Shown piece by piece: positions 1 to 8,374 of a DNA stretch of 64,000 bases. Origin of the DNA: Kineosporia rhizophila. GTDB taxonomy: Bacteria; Actinomycetota; Actinomycetes; Actinomycetales; Kineosporiaceae. The stretch's first letter is position 1. Each line of letters opens with the position of its first letter. The DNA is taken from contig NZ_JAJSOH010000018.1 of assembly GCF_021277265.1 (NCBI RefSeq), positions 1 to 64,000 on the forward strand, given 5' to 3'. Both the position numbers and the translations under genes were made by a program. Under the pieces are notes generated by a model. The model was not told the origin of the DNA. It ran no database searches and was given only the letters and a program-made list of their open reading frames with translations.

Positions 1-359
1 TGGCTTTCGATCGGGGCGACGAGAAGAACATTAGCCCTTCTTCGTTCAGCCGGTCAAATCCGCGTTTCGCGTTCCTGACCAGCGGTAAAACATTCATCAG
101 CGGCAATAGTCAGAGCTCACCCCTATGCCCGGCGAAGGGCAGAGAAATGCGTTCTTGACCATTTCCGAAGATGAAGGCCACCTACCTCGACACCGGCCGC
201 TCACGCGTCCGTTGCTGTCCAGGTCCACCGGCCACCGAAGTGACTGGCGGAGGGCCTCGGAAAACATTACCGGCTCCGGTGTGGGAGTCCAGACCGGACG
301 GGTGCGACGCCGGTCACAATCAGGCAACGACCGCCGCACCCGCCCGGTAGGCCGGGACC
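1..359. other. Non-coding stretch at window start
   Basis: I see no convincing gene here; the short open frames lack a ribosome site and recognisable protein features. The first 170 bases are less GC-rich than the rest. A 13-base motif, GCGTTC(C/T)TGACCA, occurs at 69-81 and again at 149-161, exactly 80 bases later with one mismatch. The stretch lies downstream of the dioxygenase gene on the minus strand, so it may hold that gene's 3' end or the regulatory region of a gene outside the window. Confidence 0.5.
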
Positions 360-1238
360 TCAGGCCTCCCCCATCACCAACCCCTCGATCGTGTGCTTCT
401 GGCTGATCGGCTCGAGCTGGTCCACCACCGGGCAGACCAGGTGGTCACGAACCCTCTGCGGCAGCGCCTCCCAGTAGGGCCGGGTCACCGCCATGTCGTG
501 CCGCTCGGCATTGCCGGCCCCCGGCGCGTCCACCCCCAGCACCAGCACCGGCCGGGCCTTGGACGAGGAGTTCTTGGTACCGCGGTGGACGGTCAGGGCC
601 GAGCGCGCCGAGATGTCGCCCATCCGCGGGTACTTGCGCACGGCCCGCTCCGCGTAGCGGTCCCAGTCCGACCGGTCGGGGAACATGCCGTGCTTGAAGT
701 TCTCCGCCCAGTCCCACTGGGTGCCCGGCGCGATCTCGAACGGGCCCATGTCCTCGTCGGTGTCCACCGCGGTCAGGTTGAAGGCCAGCGACGTGAGCCG
801 TCCGCCCCGCCGGGTCTCGTCGGGCATCGGGAAGTCCCGGTGCCACGGCTGGTCCATCGCGCCGGCCAGCGGGACGTCGAACCCCAGCTCGATCACCTCG
901 TACCGCGGACCGAGCACCGCCCGGCAGACCTGCCGTACCCAGGGGTGGTCGACCAGGTCGACGAAGCCCCGCATCTGCTCGGGGTGGATCTCGACGTAGT
1001 ACCGCTTCGGGCCGCGACCCACGGCACCACCGGGCCGCGCCAGAGCCTCCTTGAAGGCGATGTCGATGTCCTCGCGCATCTGTTGCGCCCACTCCCGCGA
1101 GAACGCACCTTGTTTCGCCACGATCCCGTCGCCGTAGAGCGCCTCCACGATCGCCGTGGTCTCGCTGTCGGCGCCCTCCGGTACCGGAATCGTGGTGGGC
1201 CGCAGGCTGGACAGACTCTTGTTCACATCCTTGTGCAC
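360..1238 (-). CDS. Phytanoyl-CoA dioxygenase (PhyH) family Fe(II)/2-oxoglutarate oxygenase
   Basis: Predicted 292-residue non-haem iron, 2-oxoglutarate-dependent oxygenase, probably hydroxylating a small molecule. The facial triad is visible as H133-x-D135 (in QPWHRDF) and the distal H218 (in LTVHRG). R229 is placed to bind 2-oxoglutarate. I chose the GTG at 1238 because AAGGAG lies six bases upstream (1250-1245); an upstream ATG at 1244 overlaps that ribosome site. The gene follows the diaminohexanoate dehydrogenase gene on the same strand after 60 bases, so the two are probably one operon facing away from kamA. The substrate is unknown. A hydroxylated beta-lysine or diaminohexanoate derivative is an inference from context only. 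Confidence 0.8.
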   Translation of the reverse strand: MHKDVNKSLSSLRPTTIPVPEGADSETTAIVEALYGDGIVAKQGAFSREWAQQMREDIDIAFKEALARPGGAVGRGPKRYYVEIHPEQMRGFVDLVDHPWVRQVCRAVLGPRYEVIELGFDVPLAGAMDQPWHRDFPMPDETRRGGRLTSLAFNLTAVDTDEDMGPFEIAPGTQWDWAENFKHGMFPDRSDWDRYAERAVRKYPRMGDISARSALTVHRGTKNSSSKARPVLVLGVDAPGAGNAERHDMAVTRPYWEALPQRVRDHLVCPVVDQLEPISQKHTIEGLVMGEA

Positions 1239-1298
1239 AGTCATCTCCTTATAGGAAACCGCCATCTGCCCCGGGGCAAGGGCAGGCGCTCCCAACGG

Positions 1299-2432
1299 TC
1301 AGATCCGGGCGGCGAACAGCGCCTGCACCCCCGCCGACCCCCGGAACTCGCGCAGGGCCAGCTCGGCGTGCCCCACCGAATACCCGTTGCCCACCAGCAT
1401 GGTCACGTCGGCGGCGAGCGCCTCCGCCCCCAGCGCCGCGGCGCTGAACGAGGTGGCCATGGAGAAGAAGATGACAGTGCCCCGCTCGGCGGTGGCCAGG
1501 ACGGCGCCGTGCTCGCACCCGGGCACGTCGACGCAGAGCACCGTGACGTCGGCGGGACCCCCTGCGGCCCGGACCTTCTCGGCCAGCAGCACGGGGTTGC
1601 GGGCATCGGCGACGACCACGGTGGTGGCCAGCGGCTGCGGGTCGAGGCGGGAGGCGGCGAGCAGGGCCTGCCGTTCTTCCGGCGAGCGCACCACCCCGAT
1701 CCGGTGCGTGGCACCGGCCGAGCGGGCGGCGGCCAGTGACAACGACCCGCTCTTGCCGGCCGCCCCGATCACGCACACCACCGAGCCGGGCCGGGGGCTG
1801 CGGACCGGCTTGCGGCTGGAGACGACGGTCAGGTCGTCGTTGTCGGGCAGCACCCGCTCCGGGTAGCCGATCGTCATGCCCTTCACCGCCACCTCGCCGA
1901 CCACGCGCGCGGTGAGCGACGGGGCGCCGCACACGTCGAACACCGCCAGCGCCTGCTCCGAGGGCAGGTCGTCGGGCAGGACCGCGGCGATCGAGCGGCC
2001 GAAGAGCACCGCCTGCCCGGAGCAGGGCACCTGTTCGGAGAGCCCGTCCCAGGCCGAAAGGTCGCTCAGTGCCAGCGGTGTGGCGGTCAGCGAGACCAGG
2101 GTGGCCACCTGCTGCCCCTGCTTCAGCCCCAGCGGTGACGTCGGCCCGACCTCGAGCACCGTCCCGATCAGCATCCCCCCGGACCCGGTGACCGGGTTGT
2201 GCATCTTCCCCCGTTCCTCGACGATCGAGCGCACCGCCTCGCGGATCGCGGCCCCGTCGCCGTCGTGCTCCTGGAACAGCTGGTGATAGCTCGCGGCGTC
2301 GAGGTTCAGCCGCTCCACGGCCAGCAGCACCTCGTCCTCCGCCACCGGCGACGTGGCGTCCAGACGCCACGCGGCCTGCGGCAGCACACCCTCCGGCTCG
2401 AGCACCCGATGCAGACCCAGCTCATGTCCCAT
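1299..2432 (-). CDS. kdd: L-erythro-3,5-diaminohexanoate dehydrogenase
   Basis: A 377-residue NAD-dependent dehydrogenase. In lysine fermentation this family oxidatively deaminates 3,5-diaminohexanoate, the step after lysine 2,3- and beta-lysine 5,6-aminomutase. Family signatures include the N-terminal GLHRVLEPEGVLPQ, the NPVTGSGGMLIGTV segment near residues 84-97, and a Rossmann segment VCVIGAAGKSGSLSLAAA in the middle. The ATG at 2432 is preceded by AGGAGG at about nine bases. It is divergent from kamA across 59 bases and leads the dehydrogenase-dioxygenase pair. No kamDE, kce or kal genes are in the window, so either the rest of the pathway is elsewhere or the enzyme has another role here. 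Confidence 0.8.
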   Translation of the reverse strand: MGHELGLHRVLEPEGVLPQAAWRLDATSPVAEDEVLLAVERLNLDAASYHQLFQEHDGDGAAIREAVRSIVEERGKMHNPVTGSGGMLIGTVLEVGPTSPLGLKQGQQVATLVSLTATPLALSDLSAWDGLSEQVPCSGQAVLFGRSIAAVLPDDLPSEQALAVFDVCGAPSLTARVVGEVAVKGMTIGYPERVLPDNDDLTVVSSRKPVRSPRPGSVVCVIGAAGKSGSLSLAAARSAGATHRIGVVRSPEERQALLAASRLDPQPLATTVVVADARNPVLLAEKVRAAGGPADVTVLCVDVPGCEHGAVLATAERGTVIFFSMATSFSAAALGAEALAADVTMLVGNGYSVGHAELALREFRGSAGVQALFAARI

Positions 2433-2464
2433 GCTGAAAATCCTCCTGTCAAACTCTCCTGATC

Positions 2465-2479
2465 CAGCAAATTTTCTCT
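2465..2479 (+). promoter_or_regulatory. Candidate Lrp-type operator between kdd and kamA
   Basis: The first eleven bases, CAGCAAATTTT, fit the first eleven positions of the E. coli Lrp consensus YAGHAWATTWTDCTR; the last four do not fit. It is the most A+T-rich patch of the kdd-kamA gap, and an Lrp/AsnC gene sits beside kamA. The consensus is from another phylum, so this is a suggestion. Confidence 0.35.
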
Positions 2480-2485
2480 TACGAT
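2480..2485 (+). promoter_or_regulatory. -10 element for leaderless kamA
   Basis: TACGAT lies six bases before the kamA GTG at 2492. No Shine-Dalgarno sequence is present, so transcription should begin at or next to the start codon. Confidence 0.5.
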
Positions 2486-2491
2486 CTAGCG

Positions 2492-3886
2492 GTGACGGAA
2501 CTCATGGCGGCAGAAATTCCGATCGCCCGGACGGCTCAGCCGTACCGGTACGAGCGGCGAGAGCTGGTCGAGCCGGACTGGACCCGCTTTCCAGGGTGGC
2601 GCAACGTCACCCCTGAGGAGTGGTCGAGCGCCCAGTGGCAGCGGGCGCACTGCGTGAAGTCGCTGAAGCAGCTGCACGAGGTGCTCGGATCGATGGCGCC
2701 GCCGGAGTTCTACGACGACGTGGCGCAGGACCAGCAGCGGTTCGCCACGATGTCGATGCTGCTGCCGCCGCAGATGCTGAACACCTTCCTCCCCCATGAG
2801 GCGAGCTGGCCGACGTCCAAAATTCTGACTGACCCGGTACGGCGCTACATGCTGCCCATGGCCTCCGACCGCCACCCTGTGTGGCCGAGTCACCCGATGG
2901 CGAGCCGGGATTCGCTGCACGAGCACGACATGTGGGTGGCCGAGGGCCTGACCCACCGCTACCCCACCAAGGTGCTGGCGGAACTCGTTCCCACCTGCCC
3001 CCAGTACTGCGGGCACTGCACACGGATGGACCTGGTGGGCACCTCGACCCCCACCGTCACCAAACTGCGGCTGGCAGGCAAGCCCGCCGATCGCTACGAC
3101 GCGATGCTTGCCTACCTACGAAGCAATCCTGGGGTACGCGACGTGGTCGTCTCCGGAGGCGACGTCGCAAACGTCCCTTGGAAACAACTGGAGTCGTTCC
3201 TGACCCGGCTTCTGGAGATCGACTCGATCAAAGACGTCCGTCTGGCCACCAAGGCCCTCATGGGCCTACCTCAGCACTGGTTGCAGAAGGACGTCCTCGA
3301 GGGCGTCGAGCGGGTCGCCCGTCAGGCGCGTCGGCAGGGGGTGAGCCTGGCCGTGCATACCCACGTGAACACGGTGAACTCCGTGACGCCGCTGGTCGCC
3401 CAGGCGGCCCGCGCTCTGCTGGAAGCCGGCGTGCGCGACGTCCGTAATCAAGGGGTTCTGATGCGGGGCGTGAACGACTCCCCCGAAGCGCTGCTGGATC
3501 TCAGCTTCGCGCTGCTCGACGAAGCCATGATCACGCCGTACTACTTCTACATGTGCGACATGATCCCGGCCTCGGAGCACTGGCGGGTCTCCCTGTCGCA
3601 TGCCCAGGAACTGCAGCACGCGATCATGGGCTACCTACCGGGATTCGCCACCCCGCGCATCGTCTGCGACGTACCCCTGGTGGGTAAGCGCTGGGTGCAC
3701 CAGGCGCACACCTACGACCAGGTGCACGGCATCTCCACCTGGACCAAGAACTACCGCACGTCGATCGAGGCCGCCGACGAGGAGGCCATCACCCGCGAGC
3801 ACCCCTACTACGACCCCATCGACACGTTGCCGGAGTCGGGGCAGCAGTGGTGGGCCGCTCAGATCGACAGTGGGCGCGCCTCGTAG
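2492..3886 (+). CDS. kamA: KamA-family radical SAM lysine 2,3-aminomutase
   Basis: A 464-residue radical SAM, PLP-dependent aminomutase; the family converts L-alpha-lysine to beta-lysine. The [4Fe-4S] motif C169-x3-C173-x2-C176 (CPQYCGHC) and the SAM-contacting SGGD at 221-224 are present. The probable PLP lysine is K399, in DVPLVGK. In classical KamA this lysine ends a glycine-rich PGGGGK loop, so the protein belongs to a divergent subgroup and its substrate should not be assumed. The GTG start at 2492 has a TACGAT six bases upstream and no ribosome site, consistent with a leaderless message. The last 28 bases overlap the convergent Lrp/AsnC gene. The pairing with kdd supports a beta-lysine pathway. 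Confidence 0.85.
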   Translation: MTELMAAEIPIARTAQPYRYERRELVEPDWTRFPGWRNVTPEEWSSAQWQRAHCVKSLKQLHEVLGSMAPPEFYDDVAQDQQRFATMSMLLPPQMLNTFLPHEASWPTSKILTDPVRRYMLPMASDRHPVWPSHPMASRDSLHEHDMWVAEGLTHRYPTKVLAELVPTCPQYCGHCTRMDLVGTSTPTVTKLRLAGKPADRYDAMLAYLRSNPGVRDVVVSGGDVANVPWKQLESFLTRLLEIDSIKDVRLATKALMGLPQHWLQKDVLEGVERVARQARRQGVSLAVHTHVNTVNSVTPLVAQAARALLEAGVRDVRNQGVLMRGVNDSPEALLDLSFALLDEAMITPYYFYMCDMIPASEHWRVSLSHAQELQHAIMGYLPGFATPRIVCDVPLVGKRWVHQAHTYDQVHGISTWTKNYRTSIEAADEEAITREHPYYDPIDTLPESGQQWWAAQIDSGRAS

Positions 3887-4299
3887 GGAGTGGACAGCAC
3901 GATCGTGGTGCGGGTGCGCACCCCGGCCACCGCGCGGATCCGGGCGAGCAGTGCCTCCAGCGCGGCGGGCGTGGCCACCCGCACCTTGAGCAGGTAGTTC
4001 TCGTCGCCGGCGACCGAGTAGCAGGCCTCGATCTCGCTGATCGGGACCAGCCGCTCGGGCACGTCGTCGGGGGCCGAGTGGTCCAGCGGGGTGACCGACA
4101 CGAACGCGGTGAGCGGGAGATCGACCGCCTCGGACTGGACCACCGCCGTGTAACCCCGGATGATGCCGCGCTGCTCCAGCCGCCGTACCCGCTGGTGCAC
4201 CGCGGACGTGGACAGTCCGGTGGCACGCCCCAGGTCGGTGAAACTCATCCGGCCGTCCTGGGACAGGAGCCGGAGAATCTGTCGGTCGATCTCCTCCAT
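3859..4299 (-). CDS. Lrp/AsnC family transcriptional regulator
   Basis: A 146-residue amino-acid-responsive regulator of normal family length. The N-terminal helix-turn-helix spans about residues 1-60 (MEEIDRQILRLL, then GLSTSAVHQRVRRLE) and is followed by a RAM ligand-binding domain. The ATG at 4299 starts at the usual family N-terminus, and TAGCCT (4312-4307) lies seven bases before it without a ribosome site, so the message is probably leaderless. A longer in-frame extension upstream looks non-coding. It converges with kamA, and the 3' ends overlap by 28 bases, allowing antisense interference. By position it is the likely regulator of kamA and kdd. Confidence 0.88.
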   Translation of the reverse strand: MEEIDRQILRLLSQDGRMSFTDLGRATGLSTSAVHQRVRRLEQRGIIRGYTAVVQSEAVDLPLTAFVSVTPLDHSAPDDVPERLVPISEIEACYSVAGDENYLLKVRVATPAALEALLARIRAVAGVRTRTTIVLSTPYEARPLSI

Positions 4300-4457
4300 C
4301 CGGCGAAGGCTACCGGCACGAACTGACTGGTGGCACAGGGTTTGTGTGCGGGTATCGACACATCGCTCAGCGTCACTCCCGCGGACCGCAGAAGGTGGCT
4401 CACAGCGATCGTCCATAGCATTCTCGTAACCACGGGAGGGATGGCAGGATCACCCTC

Positions 4458-5411
4458 GTGCCAGCATTCCCGGATCCTCGCCCCGAGCTGATGCTGCTCG
4501 ACGCCGCGTCGCTCTACTTCCGTTCCTTCCACGGTGTGCCCGACTCCTTCACCGCCCCCGACGGCACCGTGGTCAACGCGGTCCGCGGATTCCTCGACTC
4601 GGTGGCCTACCTGGTCACCCTGCGCGGGCCGCAGCGCGTGGTGGCCTGCTGGGACAACGACTGGCGGCCGGCCTTCCGGGTCGCCGCGATCCCCTCCTAC
4701 AAGGCGCACCGGGTGGCCAACCCGCGCACCAACACCGAGGAGGTCCCCGACCTGCTGGTGCCGCAGGTCCCGCTGATCGTCGAGGCGCTCGAGCTGCTGG
4801 GCATCTGCCGGGTCGGCGCCGACGGCTACGAGGCCGACGACGTGATCGGTACCCTCACCGCCCGCCAGGTCGCCGCCGGGCGCGGTGAGGTGGACGTGGT
4901 CACCGGCGACCGGGACCTCTTCCAGCTTGCGGACGATGCGGCGCGGGTTCGCGTGCTGTACGTGGGTCGCGGGGTACGGAAGCTGGAAATGGTGGACGAG
5001 GCGTGGCTTTCGGCCAAGTACGGGGTCACCAGTGGGCCGATGTACGCCGAGATGGCCACCCTGCGGGGAGACCCGAGCGACGGCCTGCCGGGAGTGGCGG
5101 GCATCGGCGAGAAGACGGCCTCGGGCCTGCTCAAACGGTTTGGCTCGCTGAGCGCCCTGCGCGCAGCCGCCGCCGACCCCGCCTCCGACCTCTCCCCCGG
5201 GCAGCGCAAGAAGCTCGTCGAGGCCTCGGACTACCTGGAGGCCGCGCCGGCCGTGGTCACCGTAGCCCCCGACGCGCCCATCCCCGACCTGGACGACGAA
5301 CTGCCCTCCACGCCGCCCGATCATCAGGCCCTGGTGGCCTTCGCCGAGAAGTGGGGCGTGGAGAGCAGTGTCAGCCGAGTGGTTCAGGCGATGACCAAGG
5401 CCACCGCCTGA
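4458..5411 (+). CDS. 5'-3' exonuclease, DNA polymerase I exonuclease-like
   Basis: A 317-residue stand-alone FEN/PIN-type nuclease resembling the N-terminal domain of DNA polymerase I. It should remove 5' flaps or RNA primers. Acidic metal-binding residues are visible in MLLDAASLYFRSFHG near the N-terminus, in GYEADDVIGTL and VVTGDRDLFQL in the middle. A helix-hairpin-helix (GVAGIGEKTASGLL) follows near residues 213-226. The start is GTG at 4458, with CAGGAT seven bases upstream and no ribosome site. The gene converges on helY with 18 bases between stop codons. The exonuclease-helY neighbourhood is conserved in actinobacteria. Confidence 0.88.
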   Translation: MPAFPDPRPELMLLDAASLYFRSFHGVPDSFTAPDGTVVNAVRGFLDSVAYLVTLRGPQRVVACWDNDWRPAFRVAAIPSYKAHRVANPRTNTEEVPDLLVPQVPLIVEALELLGICRVGADGYEADDVIGTLTARQVAAGRGEVDVVTGDRDLFQLADDAARVRVLYVGRGVRKLEMVDEAWLSAKYGVTSGPMYAEMATLRGDPSDGLPGVAGIGEKTASGLLKRFGSLSALRAAAADPASDLSPGQRKKLVEASDYLEAAPAVVTVAPDAPIPDLDDELPSTPPDHQALVAFAEKWGVESSVSRVVQAMTKATA

Positions 5412-5429
5412 ACCCTCTCAGGTGTGGGC

Positions 5430-8219
5430 TCAGGTGCGGGGCGGGCCGGCCGCGACGACGCCGCGGCTGACCGCCTCGACCGCCGCCCGGGCCGTCCTGA
5501 CCAGGGCCGGGTCGTCGCTGGCCTGGGCGATCTGGCCGAGCAGGTCGATCACCTGCTTGCACCAGCGCACGAAGTCACCGGCGGCCAGGTCGGCGTCGCG
5601 CAGGACGGCCTGCAGCGGCTGCCCGCTCGCCCAGCGGTGGACCGCCCAGGTGATGCCCGCGTTCGGCTCGGGAGTGACGTCCAGCTTGTGGGCGCGCTCC
5701 TCGTCGTCCAGGTTGGACCAGATCCGGGTCATCGTGTCGAGCGCCACCGCCGGAGCGCCCTTCGGGATCCGCGGGGTGAGACCCTGCTCGTCGCGCCGGG
5801 ACTCGTAGACCACGGCGCTGACCACGGCGGTGAGACCGGGCACGTCCAGGTCCTTCCAGACGCCCTTGCGCAGGCACTCCGAGACCAGCAGGTCCGACTC
5901 GGAGTAGATCCGGCGCAGCTGCTCACCGGCCGGGGTGACCTTGTCCCCGGCCAGGTAACCGCGCTCGCTGAGCAGGTCGCAGACCCGGTCGAAGACCCGC
6001 GCGATGGTGTTCGTGCGGCCCTCGATCCGGCGGACCAGCGCATCCGTCTCGCGCTTGAGCCGGAAGTACCGCTCGGCCCAGCGGGCGTGGTCCTCCCGGT
6101 CGGCGCAGCCGTGGCAGGGGTGGGTGCGCAGCTGGCGGCGCAGCCGGTTCAGCTCCTCGTCGTCGTTGTCCGCCTTGGCCTTCTTCGGGCGCTGCCGGCT
6201 GACCACGTCGTCGTGCCTCATCGCCCCCAGCGCATTACGCACCGAGGAGGCCAGGTCGCGGCGGTTGGCGGCGTCGCGGCCGTTGAAGTTCTTCGGCACG
6301 GTGATCCGGGTGGTGGCCTCGACCGGGACGGGCACGTCCATCAGCGACAGCCGGCGCACCTGGCGCTCGATGGTCAGGATCGACGGACGAGGGCCCTCCA
6401 GGCTGTTCCCTCCGGCGACACCGGGGTCGAGCACGACCGCCCAGCCGGGCTTACGCCCGCCCGGCACCCGGATCACGTCGCCCTTGCGCAGCCGCTCCAG
6501 AGAACCGATGACGTCGGCGCGCTGGTCCCGGGAGGCGTTGCGGGACAGCTGGGTCTCCCGTTCGCCGATCTTGCGCCGCAGGTTGGCGTACTCCCTGAAG
6601 TCGCCCAGGTGGCACTCCATCGCCCCGGCGTAACCCTCGAGCGCCTCTTCCTGCTTGCGCGCCTGCTTGGCCAGCCCGACCACCGCACGGTCGGCCTGGA
6701 ACTGGGCGAACGACGTCTCCAGGATCTCCCGGGCCCGCGAGCGGCCGACCTGGCTGACCAGGTTCACCGCCATGTTGTAGGTGGGCCGGAAGCTGGAGCG
6801 CAGCGGGAACGTCCGGGTGGAGGCCAGACCGCCGACCACCTCCGGGTCGAGCCCGGGCTGCCAGAGCACCACCGCGTGGCCCTCGACGTCGATGCCGCGC
6901 CGCCCGGCCCGCCCGGTGAGCTGGGTGTACTCCCCCGGCGTGATGTCCGCGTGGGTCTCGCCGTTCCACTTGACCAGCTTCTCCAGCACCACGCTGCGGG
7001 CCGGCATGTTGATGCCCAGGGCCAGCGTCTCGGTGGCGAAGACGGCCTTGACCAGGCCGCGGGTGAACAGTTCCTCCACGACCTCCTTGAAGGCCGGGAG
7101 CAGGCCGGCGTGGTGGGCGGCAACCCCGCGGCTGAGCGCCTCGGCCCATTCCCAGTAGCCGAGCACGGCCAGGTCCTCGTCCGGGATGTCGGCGGTGCGC
7201 GACTCGACCACGTGCCGGATCTCGGTGCGCTCCTCCGGCGAGGTCAGGCGGATGCCGGAGTACAGGCACTGCTGCACCGCGGCGTCGCAGCCGGCCCGGC
7301 TGAAGATGAAGGTGATGGCCGGCAGCAGCCCGGCGTTGTCGAGGGCGTTGATCACCTCGATCCGGCTGGGGGTGGCGTTGGGCCGCCGACCGCCCCGGGC
7401 GAACGTGCCCCGGCTCTTGGACCCCCGGGCCGTGGTGCTGCCCCCGCGCCGGCCGCCGGCTCCCTGGAACTGCCGTTCGCGCCGGTTGGCGTCGCGGGTG
7501 ATCTGCAGCAGCTCCGGGTTCAGGCCGTCGTCCGACTGCCCCTCGGCGAAGAGGTCGTACAGCTGCCGGTTGGCCATGATGTGCTGCCACAGCGGCACCG
7601 GGCGGTCCTCCGAGACCACCACCTCGGTGTTGCCGCGCACGGTGTCCAGCCAGGCGCCGAACTCCTCGGCGTTGCTCACCGTGGCCGACAGGCTGACCAG
7701 CAGCACGTCGTCGGGCAGGTGGATGATCACCTCTTCCCAGACCGCGCCGCGGAACCGGTCGGCCAGGTAGTGGACCTCGTCCATCACCACGTAGGCCAGG
7801 CCGTCGAGGGCGTCGGAGTCGGCGTAGAGCATGTTGCGCAGCACCTCGGTGGTCATCACCACCACCGGGGCGTCGGCGTTGATCGCGGTGTCCCCGGTGA
7901 GCAGGCCGACGTTCTCGGCGCCGTGCATCCGGGCCAGGTCGGCGTACTTCTGGTTGCTCAGGGCCTTGATCGGCGTGGTGTAGAACGCCTTGCGCCCGGC
8001 GTCCAGCGCCAAGAAGACGGCGAACTCGCCGACCACGGTCTTGCCCGAACCCGTGGGGGCGGCCACCAGCACCCCCCGCCCGTCGGCCAGGGCCTCGCAG
8101 GCGTCGATCTGGAACGGGTCAAGGTCGAACGGGTACCGGGCCCGGAAGCGGTTGAGCGGGGTTTTCGCCTCCTCGTTGCGCTTGCGAGACGCGGCAAATC
8201 GTTCGGCAGGCGACGTCAC
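5430..8219 (-). CDS. helY: DEAD/DEAH-box RNA helicase, HelY/Ski2-like
   Basis: A 929-residue superfamily 2 helicase of the Ski2/Mtr4 class, presumed to act in RNA unwinding or turnover. Motif I APTGSGKT is at residues 54-61; motif II DEVH, motif III SAT and motif VI QLTGRAGRRGID follow in order. The C-terminal third is helical and carries the DSHCT-type domain. The basic Arg/Gly-rich stretch around residues 254-280 looks like a disordered insert. The GTG at 8219 follows TAGCGT (8232-8227) by seven bases with no ribosome site, suggesting a leaderless message and a promoter separate from the tat genes. Confidence 0.9.
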   Translation of the reverse strand: MTSPAERFAASRKRNEEAKTPLNRFRARYPFDLDPFQIDACEALADGRGVLVAAPTGSGKTVVGEFAVFLALDAGRKAFYTTPIKALSNQKYADLARMHGAENVGLLTGDTAINADAPVVVMTTEVLRNMLYADSDALDGLAYVVMDEVHYLADRFRGAVWEEVIIHLPDDVLLVSLSATVSNAEEFGAWLDTVRGNTEVVVSEDRPVPLWQHIMANRQLYDLFAEGQSDDGLNPELLQITRDANRRERQFQGAGGRRGGSTTARGSKSRGTFARGGRRPNATPSRIEVINALDNAGLLPAITFIFSRAGCDAAVQQCLYSGIRLTSPEERTEIRHVVESRTADIPDEDLAVLGYWEWAEALSRGVAAHHAGLLPAFKEVVEELFTRGLVKAVFATETLALGINMPARSVVLEKLVKWNGETHADITPGEYTQLTGRAGRRGIDVEGHAVVLWQPGLDPEVVGGLASTRTFPLRSSFRPTYNMAVNLVSQVGRSRAREILETSFAQFQADRAVVGLAKQARKQEEALEGYAGAMECHLGDFREYANLRRKIGERETQLSRNASRDQRADVIGSLERLRKGDVIRVPGGRKPGWAVVLDPGVAGGNSLEGPRPSILTIERQVRRLSLMDVPVPVEATTRITVPKNFNGRDAANRRDLASSVRNALGAMRHDDVVSRQRPKKAKADNDDEELNRLRRQLRTHPCHGCADREDHARWAERYFRLKRETDALVRRIEGRTNTIARVFDRVCDLLSERGYLAGDKVTPAGEQLRRIYSESDLLVSECLRKGVWKDLDVPGLTAVVSAVVYESRRDEQGLTPRIPKGAPAVALDTMTRIWSNLDDEERAHKLDVTPEPNAGITWAVHRWASGQPLQAVLRDADLAAGDFVRWCKQVIDLLGQIAQASDDPALVRTARAAVEAVSRGVVAAGPPRT

Positions 8220-8374
8220 CCCGCTTACGCTACCCGCCGGTGCTCGGGAGCGAGAACCGGTATGGCACCCGGCCCCGCTCCCGGCCGCAATCTGTGCTCG
8301 GCCAGGGCGCGTTCGTAAGTCGCTGCCGTGGCGAGGAGGTGCCCGGCAGCAGGCATGGACTTACAAGACACGAC

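Noticed and set aside
69-161. Paired GCGTTC(C/T)TGACCA motif considered as an operator pair
   Set aside because: There are only two copies, one with a mismatch, and no start codon or -10 element nearby; insufficient for a regulatory call.
5424-8318. A 964-codon open frame on the plus strand opposite helY
   Set aside because: It mirrors a gene with all helicase motifs. The translated sequence is Gly/Arg/Pro/Val-rich without domains, as expected from the opposite strand of GC-rich coding DNA.
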